Positions 36,093 through 47,221 are shown, counted from the first letter of the stretch. The stretch: 64,000 nucleotides of DNA from Diphasiastrum complanatum (GCA_029204225.1 CM055095.1:13608049-13672048), one strand, 5' to 3'. The notes: generated from the letters alone by a model not told the origin. Numbers and translations are program-made.

Positions 36093-37349
36093 TCTCCGAA
36101 CTGCTTAAGACTTCACCTGTAGGCTATAAAGTGTATGCTGGAGCGAACCGTGATGTCAAAAATTGATAATAATGACCTGCAATTTTTAGCTTACCAGGCC
36201 ACCCGCCGCTCTTTCGCCAAATTGAAAGCCAAACTGGCGTCGTTTTCCAAAATGCTTCACGTCACCAACTCCCAGCTTCCTGCCCAATGGAATGGTGAAA
36301 TCACTTCTGACGCACTTTGAACACTTTCTCTACGGAAATCACTGTGTTAGTGTACCGTACTTGCAGGTACAGTCAGGGTGCCCTTCGTTTGGAGGCTAGA
36401 GCCTTTCGTTTGGCCAAAATAGGCTAAAGGAGGTGAAAATAAGGGCAATTTGGGTTTTTGAACTGTTTCTTCAGTGTGAAGAAACTTCACCCTTCAAAAA
36501 CTTGGGACCCAACAATTTTTTCAGTTTGAATATTTTTAATTAAGTTGCAATGCACTCTGCACTTTAGACCCCTTCAGACTTTTTCACTTCAATCCAACGG
36601 ATTCTTTAGATCCAACGACCCACGTGTCGTGAAATAACCATCGTCGATCTGTATGAATCGAGATCAGACGGTTGTCAATGCTTTTGTGCGTTGATCAAAG
36701 GCCTTCGAAGCACTGAGCACTTCGGGCCGCTAGTTGACAATTTAGATTGAGCGCGCGAGAGTTTCCGCGACCTCTCCTCCTCTTCTCTCTCTGCGATGGA
36801 GTTCTTCTCTCTCCTTCATAGGCTATGGCAGCTCCAAATGGATCGAACTGGCGGCCTTCCTTCTCCACGGCCAGTCGCGGCCTCCCTACCACTGAATCAC
36901 GCTACCAAGGCGCCCATTCATAACCTCTCACAGCTTTGAAAATGACCTCCTACAAGGAGATATCTCAGATTTTGTCCCTTGAAACCCTAGCAATTTTGAA
37001 GAGAAGAATATATTGGGCTTTACTCAGGCTTTCCCTGAGCTTTCCTTTGCAGCTCCTAACTGGCTGAGGTCGCCCTACTGTAGGCTATCTTCTGCTCTAA
37101 ACCGCTCTTCAAATGGTATTCGATTGGATTCAAACCAATCACAAATGCCAAGCAACCCTCCAGAAGAATTTTTCAGCTTTGAACTTTTCTTGCTTTCTGA
37201 TTCAACCAACAATTCCCTGTCTCTGAATCCTTTTAATAGTTTTGAGCCGTTCCACGAATCTCCACAGACTCGGTTTTGTGCTTCCTAGCCAACAAACCGT
37301 CATGAATTCGCAGCTCTCTGTTCTTGTCCGGTGATTCCAGCCACCAAGG
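36093..37349 (-). other. Copia leader carrying a SINE-like tRNA head
   Basis: 1.26 kb between PBS and gag, without a protein domain. It contains a tRNA-like segment at 36836-36912. Confidence 0.55.
36836..36912 (-). mobile_element. Candidate tRNA-derived SINE head in the leader
   Basis: On the minus strand, GGGCGCCTTGGTAGCGTGAT opens a tRNA-like 5' end with a TGGTAGCGTGATTCAGTGG A-box-like stretch. CCAGTTCGATCC (36840-36851) then makes a close B box about 40 bases later. The spacing suits a Pol III promoter. Complete tRNA folding is not evident, so it is more likely a SINE head than a tRNA gene. Confidence 0.5.
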
Positions 37350-37361
37350 GCTCTGATACCA
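37350..37361 (-). other. PBS of the truncated copia element
   Basis: The minus strand reads TGGTATCAGAGC, complementary to initiator tRNA-Met. The 5' LTR should start at about 37362. Confidence 0.88.
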
Positions 37362-37740
37362 AGTTAAGAAAACACAATTGAAAACACCCGACCGGATCAA
37401 TCACCACAACACAACGTCAAGTGCAACAAAAACCCATAATTGCTCTATTCAAACTGTATATTCAACTGCTTCGTAAGTACAAAGACGAGTTCCTTAAAAA
37501 CACTCAAAGGGCTCGTAAAAGAAAGATGGCCCGATAACTCTAGAACTAAGCACACGTGGTGCCGTCGAAATAAGAAAGCTCCGTATAAGTCGATCATTGC
37601 TATTTTAACTAAATCTCTGATCTTCCCTCTCCTTGAATGCCAGTAAGCCTCCTCTATGAAATCACCTCCAAAACTCTCCTAGAAATCAATGCTTGGAGCA
37701 AGCAAAACTTGCTATCCTGGTAATGTGGATTGAATTCAAC
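37362..37740 (-). repeat. Probable 5' LTR (or part) of the truncated copia element
   Basis: This is the sequence directly upstream of the PBS, read on the minus strand. No partner LTR survives, so the outer edge is unknown. The terminal TG/CA is not obvious. Confidence 0.4.
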
Positions 37741-37927
37741 TTTTCCTCTGGTTTTAGACACCTAAACACCTGCAAATGAAGTCACACAACACCAATCTCC
37801 AATCTAATTGACTCACTTTGAGTTCTAGAATCAATGCTAGATGCTAAGATCCAATCTACACTAGATTTAGATAAAAAATGTGATCAAATTGAATGAATAG
37901 CAAGGATTTAGCTTATTTCATCATTTA

Positions 37928-37939
37928 GGCTTTGATACC
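37928..37939 (-). other. Second, one-mismatch PBS
   Basis: The minus strand reads TGGTATCAAAGC, one change from the initiator tRNA-Met PBS. It is followed (to the right) by a TGTGAAAATTAC LTR-like edge at 37940. Confidence 0.65.
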
Positions 37940-38600
37940 ATGTGAAAATTACAGCAAAAAAGGGATCCTAAAGCACTTGAAATGATGAGAAAAACAATAG
38001 ATTATGATTCCATAATGTTAGCACAACTTGCGCCATCAAAATCCTATGCTTGAACCTCACTAAATGGCCCAAATCCTTAAAGAAAGCTCCACACGTGTGA
38101 ATGCATGGACTCCCACAGTCTGAGCACTGTACACTAGACCCACATACAATCCTATTATGATTAGAAATCACAAGCACTTAAAGAATTATGAACATAGAGA
38201 GCAATATGAGAGGAAAATAATGAAATTGCTTGATTGATTGTGGTGAGAGATCTTCACCTATATATGCATGATCCATCATGAGTTTGAGTAGGTGTGAGCA
38301 GCCCTAAACCTATCCCTAATGCTAATTTTTGTGGATCTTGCATCCCTATCAAGTTAGGGTTGGAATCATGGAGATCCCTCAACAATGTAAAAGTTACCAA
38401 AAAAAGCTCCTATTGTTTTCTCTCTTGTATCTAAGCATGATTTGGACTCATTCCAAAGGTTCTATCACTTAGGTCAACGTGAGAACATCCTTATTAATGG
38501 AACCCTATTCTATTTGGCACATGTGACATGCCACATCATGACCATCTAACTATGTACAAGTCATATGACCAAAAGTAGTCAAGCTAGAATTGTGAATTTT
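37940..38600 (-). repeat. Probable LTR of a further minus-strand element
   Basis: It begins with TGTGAAAATTAC directly after the PBS. It holds a minus-strand TATA box (ATGCATATATAGG, 38257-38269) at the position seen in the LTRs at 41838 and 46315, and shares an ACACGTGTGA word (38091-38100) with them. The right edge is not defined; 38600 is an estimate. Confidence 0.5.
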
Positions 38601-40705
38601 TAACATAAGCTAACTGACCAACCAATTTACCAGCTACCTATCGAAAGTACCATGTTTGTCTGTGATGCCTCAAGTAGTTCCTAATAACAAGATAAATCAA
38701 TAAGTATAATTACATTGTTAGCTACAAATGATTTCTAAACATTTTATATTGATACAAAAGTGATAGTTTGTTTCATCTATCTAATCTTATAGAACCAGAG
38801 TTTGAGTTATGTTCAATCTTATTGTCTGATTATGAAGTTTAATTATCATTATTTCCAACAACTTTACCACTTGTATATTGCACCTTTTAGAAACAACACA
38901 ATATAGCCCACTTTTTATGCCTTTGAAGTGCAACTTTTTTCCAACATCCAATATTGCTCTTACTTGTCAACCACATCTCTAACTTGTCAGCTGAACATCA
39001 AACTATTTCACGAGCTTAGCCATGTCCAAATTTAGGCCATATGCGACATTGGTGGTTCATCTTCCAATTCCATGGGTTGTTGCAGACCACAAAGATGTGA
39101 TTACTTTTGAAGAAGTGGAGTGCTTGTAGTTAGAGTTTCCACCATAGGTGTCTTGTTTGCCTACAACACCACCCATGCAAGAACCAATGTTTGCAATGCC
39201 ATCTTGATGTCTTCAAACATGGAATTCAAAGCCTTTACAACATTGCTATTATTCTCCTTTCAAAAGATTGATGTTGGATTTGATCTCTTTCACACCTTCC
39301 TCAATTGTTAGGAAGTTTGATTCTATCATCTCCTCATAAAGAAGATCAGTCTCTTGGTGACTCTGTGCCACTGGGTATTTTACCAGACACTACAAGTTCG
39401 TAAAAAGAATGTTTCCAAAACCTCACATTAGAGTAACAAAATAATTGGTTGTTCACAAAATACGAAAAACTCACATAACCATTATTGTGATCAAAGAAAA
39501 AGCATCACCAATGCATATGTCATTTGCTATTGGACATCTTTGTAATGTTTAAAAGAACAAGTAAGACTTGAATTCTTTTTTTTTAATCTTCAAATAACAA
39601 AAATGAGCAAATGTTATTTTTTTTTGTGGCCTCCAATCTGGATGTAAAAACCTTGGCCTCCTATTGGTCCTTTGACCGCCTTTAATGATGTATATAAGAG
39701 GTGTAAGCTTGAGTCTGTAGGTGGTGGAATAGAACACACCACTCATCCATCCAAATTTCAAAGCTTTATCATCAATTTCCAAGCCAAATAGGTTAATTGG
39801 AAGTAGAGCCTCCATACTTTACTTTTGGACATAAGCATATTATTTAGTCAACAAAGCGTAGACGAAAAAATCTCACAATCCATAGCCATCTACCTTTTAC
39901 ACTATGAATACTATTGTGTGTAAGATTTAATTAAGGAATGGCATATCATAAGCTCTGACACCAATGTTAAGTCCATATAGCAGAAGGTCCTTAACTGACT
40001 ATTTTTCCCTCCTAGAAGTAAAAAAAAATGTGAAAATCAAATAAGAGGAGCAAATATTCGCTCACCACCTAGTCATGAATGTCCAGTGACCTACTCTATC
40101 CAACGCTCTCCCCCGAACAATATGAAGTACTACATAGAAGGGTGCACACAATGGTCTACCATCCATGTTAACTGTGAACAAATTAAGAGAAGAAACAATG
40201 CGCACCAACTATCACCTAAAGCTAGTAGATTGATCACCAATTCACTCTCCCAAAATGTTTTGTTTTCAATTTCACAAATGATCATGTTTATAGGTTTCGA
40301 AGTGGCTAAGAACCCTAGCCTAGAAAGTTCCAAAAGTCACCTTCATAAGGCTTAAATATTTGATGAGGTATTGTTCCCTACCTTTTTCAAATTCAAATGT
40401 AACTTTATTCATAAGTCTCTTGGGTCAAAGACATACCTAGTTGATAATCTAAACAAGTCATTTGGCATGTTAACCCAAAAAGGTTTGGCAACACAAAACA
40501 TGAAATTTTCAAATGATTTAGTGTCATGAATGACTTGTAGTGCATGTTTTTAAAATGATTAAGACTACAATATACAAATAAACCTCCAAACTTTGATGTG
40601 CTTTCAATAACATTCACTTTTTTGTAGACTTGCTTGACCAACTTTAACACATAGCCTTGCCTTTGCAAGACAAGGCCAAAAAAGTACTTGAAAAGCTATA
40701 AGAAA
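38601..40705. other. Unassigned sequence
   Basis: No gene is recognised. A minus-strand frame at 39549-39815 (88 residues) looks unremarkable. GCTCTGACACCAAT at 39952-39965 resembles a variant PBS read on the minus strand, but no LTR could be built around it. Confidence 0.35.
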
Positions 40706-40708
40706 TAA

Positions 40709-41084
40709 GGGTGGTTTCACATGGAAGAGTCCATGGTCATTTAAAAATTATAGGGCCATTTAAAAATTTGCAGTTAAACCCCCCCCCCCCCCCCCCAATT
40801 TGATAGCCCAAGTCCTTCCACGTCATTCCATGTGAAAACCCCTTTCATTTGGAGGGGAAAGCATTTATTGTCTAAATTCAATTTAGATAAGGCATTTATG
40901 GTTTTATAGGAGGGGGGAGCAAAGGCCCCCCAGTTACTCCCAAAGGAGGCCCAAGGTACTCCCCTGGTATATTGAGTTACCCCAGGTTGGCACCTTTCAA
41001 TGGAGAAGGCCTCTAGGAGTAGCTCCACCAATTGAATGGATTTGTGTCTTTTGGACATACCCCCCACTCCATGTGAAACCACCC
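40709..41084. mobile_element. Harbinger/Tourist-type MITE (376 bp)
   Basis: Perfect 17-base terminal inverted repeats, GGGTGGTTTCACATGGA at 40709-40725 and its reverse complement at 41068-41084, are flanked by a TAA duplication (40706-40708 and 41085-41087). A 3-bp TAA/TTA duplication with G-rich ends is typical of PIF/Harbinger MITEs. It has no coding capacity. It contains an 18-base C run at 40779-40796. Confidence 0.9.
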
Positions 41085-41087
41085 TAA

Positions 41088-41832
41088 ACATTAACAATGA
41101 GAAGAGACCCAAGTAAGCTAGTAAGCGGGCTTAGTTAAAGTTGTCATATACTCAATCTATAATTTATACTTTTCACCACTCGCAGATCAAAGTTCTACTT
41201 TATTGTCACTATACTTGAACAATTGGCAAAGAGCAGAGTGGTTCACCAATTGCATATTATAGATGTATGGTACAGTTTTTATGCTTTGTAGATCTCAACG
41301 CTTTTGTGTTTCCAAGCGATCTCTTTAAAGCCTCGCATGTTCCAAGATAAACTTGTTAACTAGTTATGCTTTGCATTTTTCTGTATTCACTATGCTTGTA
41401 TCTTGCATTATTTCCTTTTTATAGCCAATTGCCATTATTTAGTGACACTCCCTTGTCATGATAACTTCCCAAGCTAAGTCACCAAGTTCTTGCCATATAT
41501 ATTAGCTAGTTTTTCTAATTACTTTGTTTCACATGTGTTTTTAACCAACTTGAAGTGATACTGTTGTGTTTGCAAGGTAAGGCCAAAAGTTCCTATCAAG
41601 CACAACCCTAAGGCCTATTTTGGATGAGGTGGGTGTGGTAAGTCACCAATTTCAAATACCAAATTCAATAGGTGACTTGTTTTTAAGTTGTGGAAACTCT
41701 TGAGAATGCCAATTGGGCTTTTCACAAAAAGTGTGTACTTATCCCATGCGGCATCTAAAACGTGCCACCACGTTGAGGCAAGTTGAATTCTAGAGGGATG
41801 TTGATGGGAAAGAGGTGGAGGTGCAGGTAGTG
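41088..41832. other. No recognised feature
   Basis: Flank between the MITE and the LTR element. No frame or repeat is assigned. Confidence 0.4.
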
Positions 41833-41837
41833 TGTAT

Positions 41838-42671
41838 TGTGGAAAAAATACAAAAAGGACCAAGAGTGGATCCTAATCTGATCCTCAAGAGGTATTGGTT
41901 GTCAGATTACTTGATCTATCAGTCTACTTCAGATTAAGATCAATCTAGATCAATTCTAGACACAAAATCCTAACAAGAACAATCATTAATTGAAGGTAAG
42001 TGTACTTTATGGTTTCACACGTGTGAAACCCTGTCTGAGTACAGACTCCAACCTGAAAATCAAGTACACATTGATAGAACCTCAAAACAATCAAAACAAA
42101 TGTAGACAAATGGAGAGAATCACTCAAAATTGCCTCCAAAACCAAGATTGGTGTCTCACAATGATCATGGCCAAATGTGGCTCTATATATACAATAAGTG
42201 AGAGCTCATGATACTTATCATCCCTCTGATCCCACATGTGTGAAGGTGCTTTGTCATATGATGATTCATCATGCAAAACTGACACTTGGGACAAAACCTT
42301 CTATTTTGAGCACTTTTGGTCTATTTTCCTTCTATATGGAGATCTACTTGGAAATCTTCCAGAACTCAAAATTCGCCTACTTTCAGCTTATTCCACATGT
42401 GTGAGCTGTCCTCTACACATGGGATATGACATCTAACCAAAGGATGTGGCTCATGCAATCAATAGATTGATGCCATGTGTCATATGTCTAGAAAACTAGT
42501 TTTTGGCCTTTTTAGCCACTAGAACTTGAATTAAATCATATGTACATCCTATATGATTATGGTACATGACAAGTACACTAGTTTCACACATGGTAACAGG
42601 CTCCACACATGTGTGTTTATCTAAATACAAGATTTTTGGCCTCTATCAAGCTTATTTTTGCATTTTTCACA
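41838..42671 (-). repeat. 3' LTR (834 bp)
   Basis: On the minus strand it starts TGTGAAAAATGC and ends CCACA. It has a TATA box (minus strand TATATATAG, about 42184-42192) and a 20-base perfect palindrome at 42011-42030. It matches the 5' LTR along its whole length with scattered substitutions and small indels. Confidence 0.95.
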
Positions 42672-42808
42672 CTCCTCAAAAATCTAGCTTGGTAAATTTA
42701 GCTTGATGGAAAACATGATGATCTTGAACTTGACTCCATGGGCTGAATTGGTCTTTGCTAGTTCAAAAGGTGTGAAGATTAGCCAATGAGCTTGATGTTG
42801 ATCTAAAA

Positions 42809-43447
42809 TCACCATATCCATGATAGTGCTTCTTTGATGTTGACATCTTTGATGAACTTGAGAGCTTTGTACCATCCTAGCATCTTCAAAATTGATTCCT
42901 TCCAAATTTCATGTAGATGCTTGACTTTGAGGCTTGCTCCTTCTTCATGTGCATGCTCCTCCATGAGAAAATAAAGATTTTTTCTTGACTTATTAGGATC
43001 ACAAAGATCTACCATCATGTTACCATGATCTAGAGAATTAGACTTATCCAAATTGGCAAGACTATGCATGCTATAATAACAAAGTGTTTGCATCATATCT
43101 TCATGCTTGTTTACCATGCTAATCTCAGATTCAATGAGGCTAAATACTTCATTATGGAGATAAGTGTCTTTAGAAGATGATTCATTTACTCTCATAAAGA
43201 GTTTACAATTTGCCTCAATACAAATTTTCAAACTATGAATGAACAAATCACTTTTGCTCTTACATGACTCAAGAGCATACATTCGATGAAATAACCATTT
43301 GATTTCTAATTGATTTAAAATCAATTTCAACCTTTTAAAAACATCATCTATGTTCTCAAGAGAGACTTCATACTCAACTAGTATGGCTTTACTCCAATTT
43401 TGAGATGCAATAATCTCACTAAAGCAAATTGATTTATCAAATGACAT
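42809..43447 (-). CDS. Second module frame of the non-autonomous element, unknown function
   Basis: The 212-residue frame begins MSFDKSICFSEIIASQNWSK, the F-E-E-(A/I)...W.KA entry stub of copia RT. From residue ~30 it departs from any RT. Residues 69-110 (FIHSLKICIEANCKLFMRV, then TYLHNEVFSLIESEIS) repeat residues 255-299 of the upstream frame. No catalytic motif is visible. It lies about 50 bases downstream of the first frame's stop. Whether it is translated is unknown. Confidence 0.5.
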   Translation of the reverse strand: MSFDKSICFSEIIASQNWSKAILVEYEVSLENIDDVFKRLKLILNQLEIKWLFHRMYALESCKSKSDLFIHSLKICIEANCKLFMRVNESSSKDTYLHNEVFSLIESEISMVNKHEDMMQTLCYYSMHSLANLDKSNSLDHGNMMVDLCDPNKSRKNLYFLMEEHAHEEGASLKVKHLHEIWKESILKMLGWYKALKFIKDVNIKEALSWIW

Positions 43448-43498
43448 AAGAGAAGTAAGTATGAGATGTATACCACATGAGATATGCTCCTCTTTCCC

Positions 43499-44692
43499 TT
43501 AAAATGTGAGCCACATGGAATCAACCATATTTCTTGAGTTTCTTTTTGGAATCACAACTTGAGAAGGTCTCTCCTCCTCAATCCTTGGCACACTTGAACC
43601 TTGAGATGATTCTTTAAGATCCTCTTGATGGTGCTCCTTCTTGATGGAAATCCAAGACCTCCATGTCTCATAATGATCACAACAACTATGACCACACAAT
43701 ATGCACTTCCTATGATTATCAAAATTACTTATGCTAGAAACATAAGTCCAAAAATCACCACAACTTGGCATGATTTTTCTAATATTGAAATCAAAAGACA
43801 TTTCCATCTCAATAAGGCTAACTACTTGCTTATGGATATAAGTGTCCACTTTGGATGCTTCACTTATTCTCATAAGAAGTTTACAACTCGCCTTTAAGAT
43901 TGAAAACTTACAATTTTCATCTTTATGAATGAACACATCATTCATGATCTTATTGAAACCAAAAGATCCTACATTATGAAGATATTTCCATTTCCTTGAC
44001 TTTATAGCTAATGTAAGCTTACAAGAAAAACATATTTTGCTATCTTTTAAGGCATCACACTCAACTAGTATTGCCTTAATCCACCTTTGAGATACAAAAA
44101 TCTCTTCAAAGCAAAGTGGTTCTTCATAAGTTGACATGAGAGCATAAATGAAACTATTTTCATTTTGTGATTGCTCCTTATTCTTGATTGATTTCTTTTG
44201 GATAATAACAATAAGTTTGAACTTGTCCAAAGTTCCAAGCAAAATACTTTCCAAGGACATAAAATAAATCCAAGTTACTTTCATGAAAGTGACATCTATC
44301 TTTGCATCTTGAACCAAACAATGCACTTCCAAATGAAAAATTTCAAAAGATTTGACATGTGTTGTGATGGACTCTTGAAGACAGATCTTGCAAGTTCTTG
44401 TGAGACTCCAAGCCTCATTCACCTTTCCACAAAGGAAACACCTTTCCTTGGACTTGTCCTTCTTGTATTTGCATTTCAAACTTGAAGTTCCATCCTTCAC
44501 CTCGGACCCCTTGCTTTGGTTCTCCTTGGATGGATTGGTCTTCTTTTTGTAGCATCTTGAGAAAATATATCCTCCCTTGCCACAAGGGTTGTACTTAGGA
44601 TCCTTTCTTTCCTTCAATAGGATGCCAGCTATTGATGCCATGTGAATAAAAACCTGTGATATGATTCTACAAATGTAATTTGTGACTTTCAA
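43499..44692 (-). CDS. First module frame: worn gag knuckle plus unknown module
   Basis: The 397-residue frame starts with a degraded knuckle (C37-GKGGYIFSR-C47: first Cys and His lost) followed by a Lys-rich tail, as in copia gag. It continues with a Cys-pair region (CFLCGK ... CKICLQ, residues 85-104). The copia RT entry stub lies at 189-212 (YEEPLCFEEI..S.RW.KAILVE). The module at about 255-299 (FIHKDENCKF ... SCKLLMRI ... TYIHKQVVSLIEMEMS) is shared with the second frame. Residues 330-340 have another Cys/His cluster, CILCGHSCCDH. No polymerase or integrase motifs. The start at 44692 is not certain. Confidence 0.5.
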   Translation of the reverse strand: MKVTNYICRIISQVFIHMASIAGILLKERKDPKYNPCGKGGYIFSRCYKKKTNPSKENQSKGSEVKDGTSSLKCKYKKDKSKERCFLCGKVNEAWSLTRTCKICLQESITTHVKSFEIFHLEVHCLVQDAKIDVTFMKVTWIYFMSLESILLGTLDKFKLIVIIQKKSIKNKEQSQNENSFIYALMSTYEEPLCFEEIFVSQRWIKAILVECDALKDSKICFSCKLTLAIKSRKWKYLHNVGSFGFNKIMNDVFIHKDENCKFSILKASCKLLMRISEASKVDTYIHKQVVSLIEMEMSFDFNIRKIMPSCGDFWTYVSSISNFDNHRKCILCGHSCCDHYETWRSWISIKKEHHQEDLKESSQGSSVPRIEEERPSQVVIPKRNSRNMVDSMWLTF

Positions 44693-46302
44693 AGACTAGA
44701 TTTGAACATCTTCAATAATCTAGAATGATCTATAAAAGATCTAGCTCACAAACCTAAGAATCAACCTTCACACTAATGACTAGTCACTTGGAAACTTTCC
44801 TTTGATCACTAAGACAAAAGCACACAATCTTTGAATTAAATCACAAAAGAAATCAGATTCAATCTCCTATTGGACTCATCAAATACCAATGACTCTTTCT
44901 TTTGAAAGTTGAAATGGATATAAAAAAGATTTGACACCTAGATTTTTCTTTTCACTTGACTAGTTCTCTCAACACTTGAGATTCTTGAACAAAAGATGGG
45001 TTTTGTTTCAAACACCTGAAAATCAGACTTAATCACTTCTTTTGGACTCACTCTTGACCCAAATAATCTCACTCTTGAGATTTAGAATGAATTTGATTTG
45101 ATTTGAAAACAAACTGTACCACCAATTTTTCACAAAGCTTAAAAATTAGACAACTAGAGATTCACAAAGATCTCAAACATGCATGAATACTCAAATAAGG
45201 ACTCCTCCTCATTCTAGACATTAAATGGGATCACAAATTGACCCTCACACTCTCACAAAGAAAGTTGAATAGAACCGATTTTAGTTTCATACATACTATG
45301 TCAATTTTTGCTCAACAAATTGAATTCAATCACTCCTATTGGATTCCACCAATTACTCTACTTTTTAAGACTTGGAATGAAATTCAGAATCAAAAGTTGT
45401 GATTTTTCTCACTAAGATATTGTGCTTCAAAGAGCTAATGCCACTTAGAAAGATTTGATCACATAGGAAGAGACAAACTCTCCACCAGTAACAACACAAA
45501 ATGAGCTTCTAGATCTTGCCCTCTACAAAGGAAGAAACTCTTATAAAAATTGGATCTCTGTCTACACATTTGTCATAGACACCTTAATGACTCTTTTCAA
45601 ATCTTACAATCACTCAAACAAATTGAGTAGGGTTGAACAATGTGACTTGGATCTCAATCTCTTTTCGAGATCTCTCAATTGAAGCCAACTATGTCAAATT
45701 CTACAAAAGATTTGCATAGATGCTCTATATGCACTAGAAACTCTCAAAGGTTTCACTTGGAGGACAGATCCAAGGATGTTTTCTAGCAAATTGATGCTTC
45801 TAAACTTGACCCTATCACTCTTGAACAAATCTAGAGTGATGCTACAATGGATTTCAACCTCTCACCTTGCATATCACTCCTTAATATATGATTTTTAGCA
45901 AAATCTCTCAACTTCAACATGCACTCAAAAAATCAGAGATAATCAATTAATGCACCTAATTCAAGCTTCAAATTTAATTTCTTGGCTGATCTAATCCAAG
46001 AACTAATCAAGGGATTAGATTCTCTATAGAAAATGCTTGATTTTGCACCAAAAACCTCTCAAATTGGGTGTGTGAGTCGAATTGTACAAATTTTTGAATT
46101 TTCTTAGCCAAAACCGGAGCTGTACGGCCTCACACGTGTGAAAAAGGTTCCTACAGTTCACAACAAGTTCTGGTCCAAAAATTTTGAGAATATCTATCAA
46201 ATCCAACTCACTACCCAAAATTTGACTAGTTTCCAAAAAACTGCTAATTTTGGCTTTGATTTGGATTAACCCTATCAATTTCAACAAAAACTCTTGTACT
46301 TG
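44693..46302 (-). other. Leader of the non-autonomous element
   Basis: 1.6 kb between PBS and the first frame. No domain is recognised. Short A/C-rich repeats of the form TTGGACTCA and ACTCTTGA..TT occur at 44870-45070 and 45340. A CACACGTGTG palindrome lies at 46131-46140. Confidence 0.5.
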
Positions 46303-46314
46303 GCTCTGATACCA
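46303..46314 (-). other. PBS of the non-autonomous element
   Basis: The minus strand reads TGGTATCAGAGC, fully matching the initiator tRNA-Met type. It directly abuts the 5' LTR. Confidence 0.95.
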
Positions 46315-47145
46315 TGTGCAAAGAGTACAAAAAGGACCAAGAGTGGATCCTAATCTGATCCTCAAGAGGGATTGGTTGTCAGATTACTTGATCTATCAAT
46401 CTACTTCAGATTAAGATCAATCTAGATCAATTCTAGACACAAAATCCTAACAAGAACAATCATTAATTGAAGGTAAGTGTACTTTATGGTTTCACACGTG
46501 TGAAACATTGTCTGAGTACGGACTCCAACCTGAAAATTAAGTACACATTGATAGAACCTCAAAACAATCAAAACAAATGTAGACAAATGGAGAGAATCAC
46601 TCAAAATTGCTTCCAAAACCAAGATGGTGTCTCACAATGATTATGGCCAAGTGTGGCTCTATATATACAATAAGTGGGAGCTCGTGGTACTGATCATCCC
46701 TCTAATCCCACATGTGTGAAGGTGCTTTGTCATATGATGATTCATCATGCAAAACTGACACTTGGACAAAACCTTCTATTTTGAGCACTTTTGGTTTATT
46801 TTCCTTCTATATGGAGATCTACTTGGAAATCTTCTAGAACTCAAAATTCGCCTACTTCAGCTTATTCCACATGTGTGAGCTGTCCTCTACACATGGGATA
46901 TGACATCTAACCAAAGGATGTGGCTCATGCAATCAATAGATTGATGCCATGTGTCATATGTCTAGAAAACTAGTTTTTGGCCTTTTTAGCCACTAGAACT
47001 TGAATTAAATCGTATGTACATCCTATATGAGTATGGTACATGACAAGTACACTAGTTTCACACGTGGGAACAGGCTCCACACATATGTGTTTATCTATAT
47101 ACAAGATTTTTGGCCTCTACCAAGCTTATTTTTGCATTTTTCACA
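46315..47145 (-). repeat. 5' LTR (831 bp)
   Basis: Near-identical to 41838-42671. It carries the TATA box and the TTTCACACGTGTGAAA palindrome (46490-46505), and ends at the TGTAT target duplication. Confidence 0.95.
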
Positions 47146-47221
47146 TGTATTAGTCATTGAGTAGTTGTTGAATGTGCAAAGGTATGGGAGGTGAACTATA
47201 TCATCCTAGTGTGATAAAAAC

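Larger units (their letters stand above)
33109..37361 (-). mobile_element. Truncated Ty1/copia element, minus strand
   Basis: From a PBS at 37350-37361 the element runs down through a 1.26-kb leader, gag, knuckle, protease and integrase, and into RT, where it ends at 33109 before the catalytic YVDD box. RNase H and the 3' LTR are absent. A +/- frame change after the first ~26 gag codons and a frame break at 34068 are the main lesions. It is the best preserved copia coding region in the window. Confidence 0.85.
41838..47145 (-). mobile_element. Non-autonomous LTR retrotransposon with a duplicated unknown module
   Basis: A structurally complete element of 5308 bases. It has LTRs at 41838-42671 and 46315-47145, a TGTAT target duplication at 41833-41837 and 47146-47150, a PBS at 46303-46314, and a polypurine tract (reverse complement of about 42672-42688, TTTTTGAGGAG) next to the 3' LTR. 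The interior lacks RT, RNase H, integrase and a protease box. It encodes a worn gag knuckle and two frames that each carry a copia RT entry stub fused to an unknown module. It must have been moved by enzymes from another copia element. Confidence 0.92.

Noticed and set aside
36836..36912. Functional tRNA gene
   Set aside because: A and B boxes are present, but I could not draw a convincing acceptor stem or anticodon arm. A SINE head is more likely.
39952..39965. PBS of another LTR element (minus-strand TGGTGTCAGAGC)
   Set aside because: It resembles PBS variants of plant elements, but no LTR edge, gag or second LTR could be found around it.
40774..41112. 112-residue frame with a poly-Gly end
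   Set aside because: It lies entirely across the MITE and its C18 run; no conserved domain.
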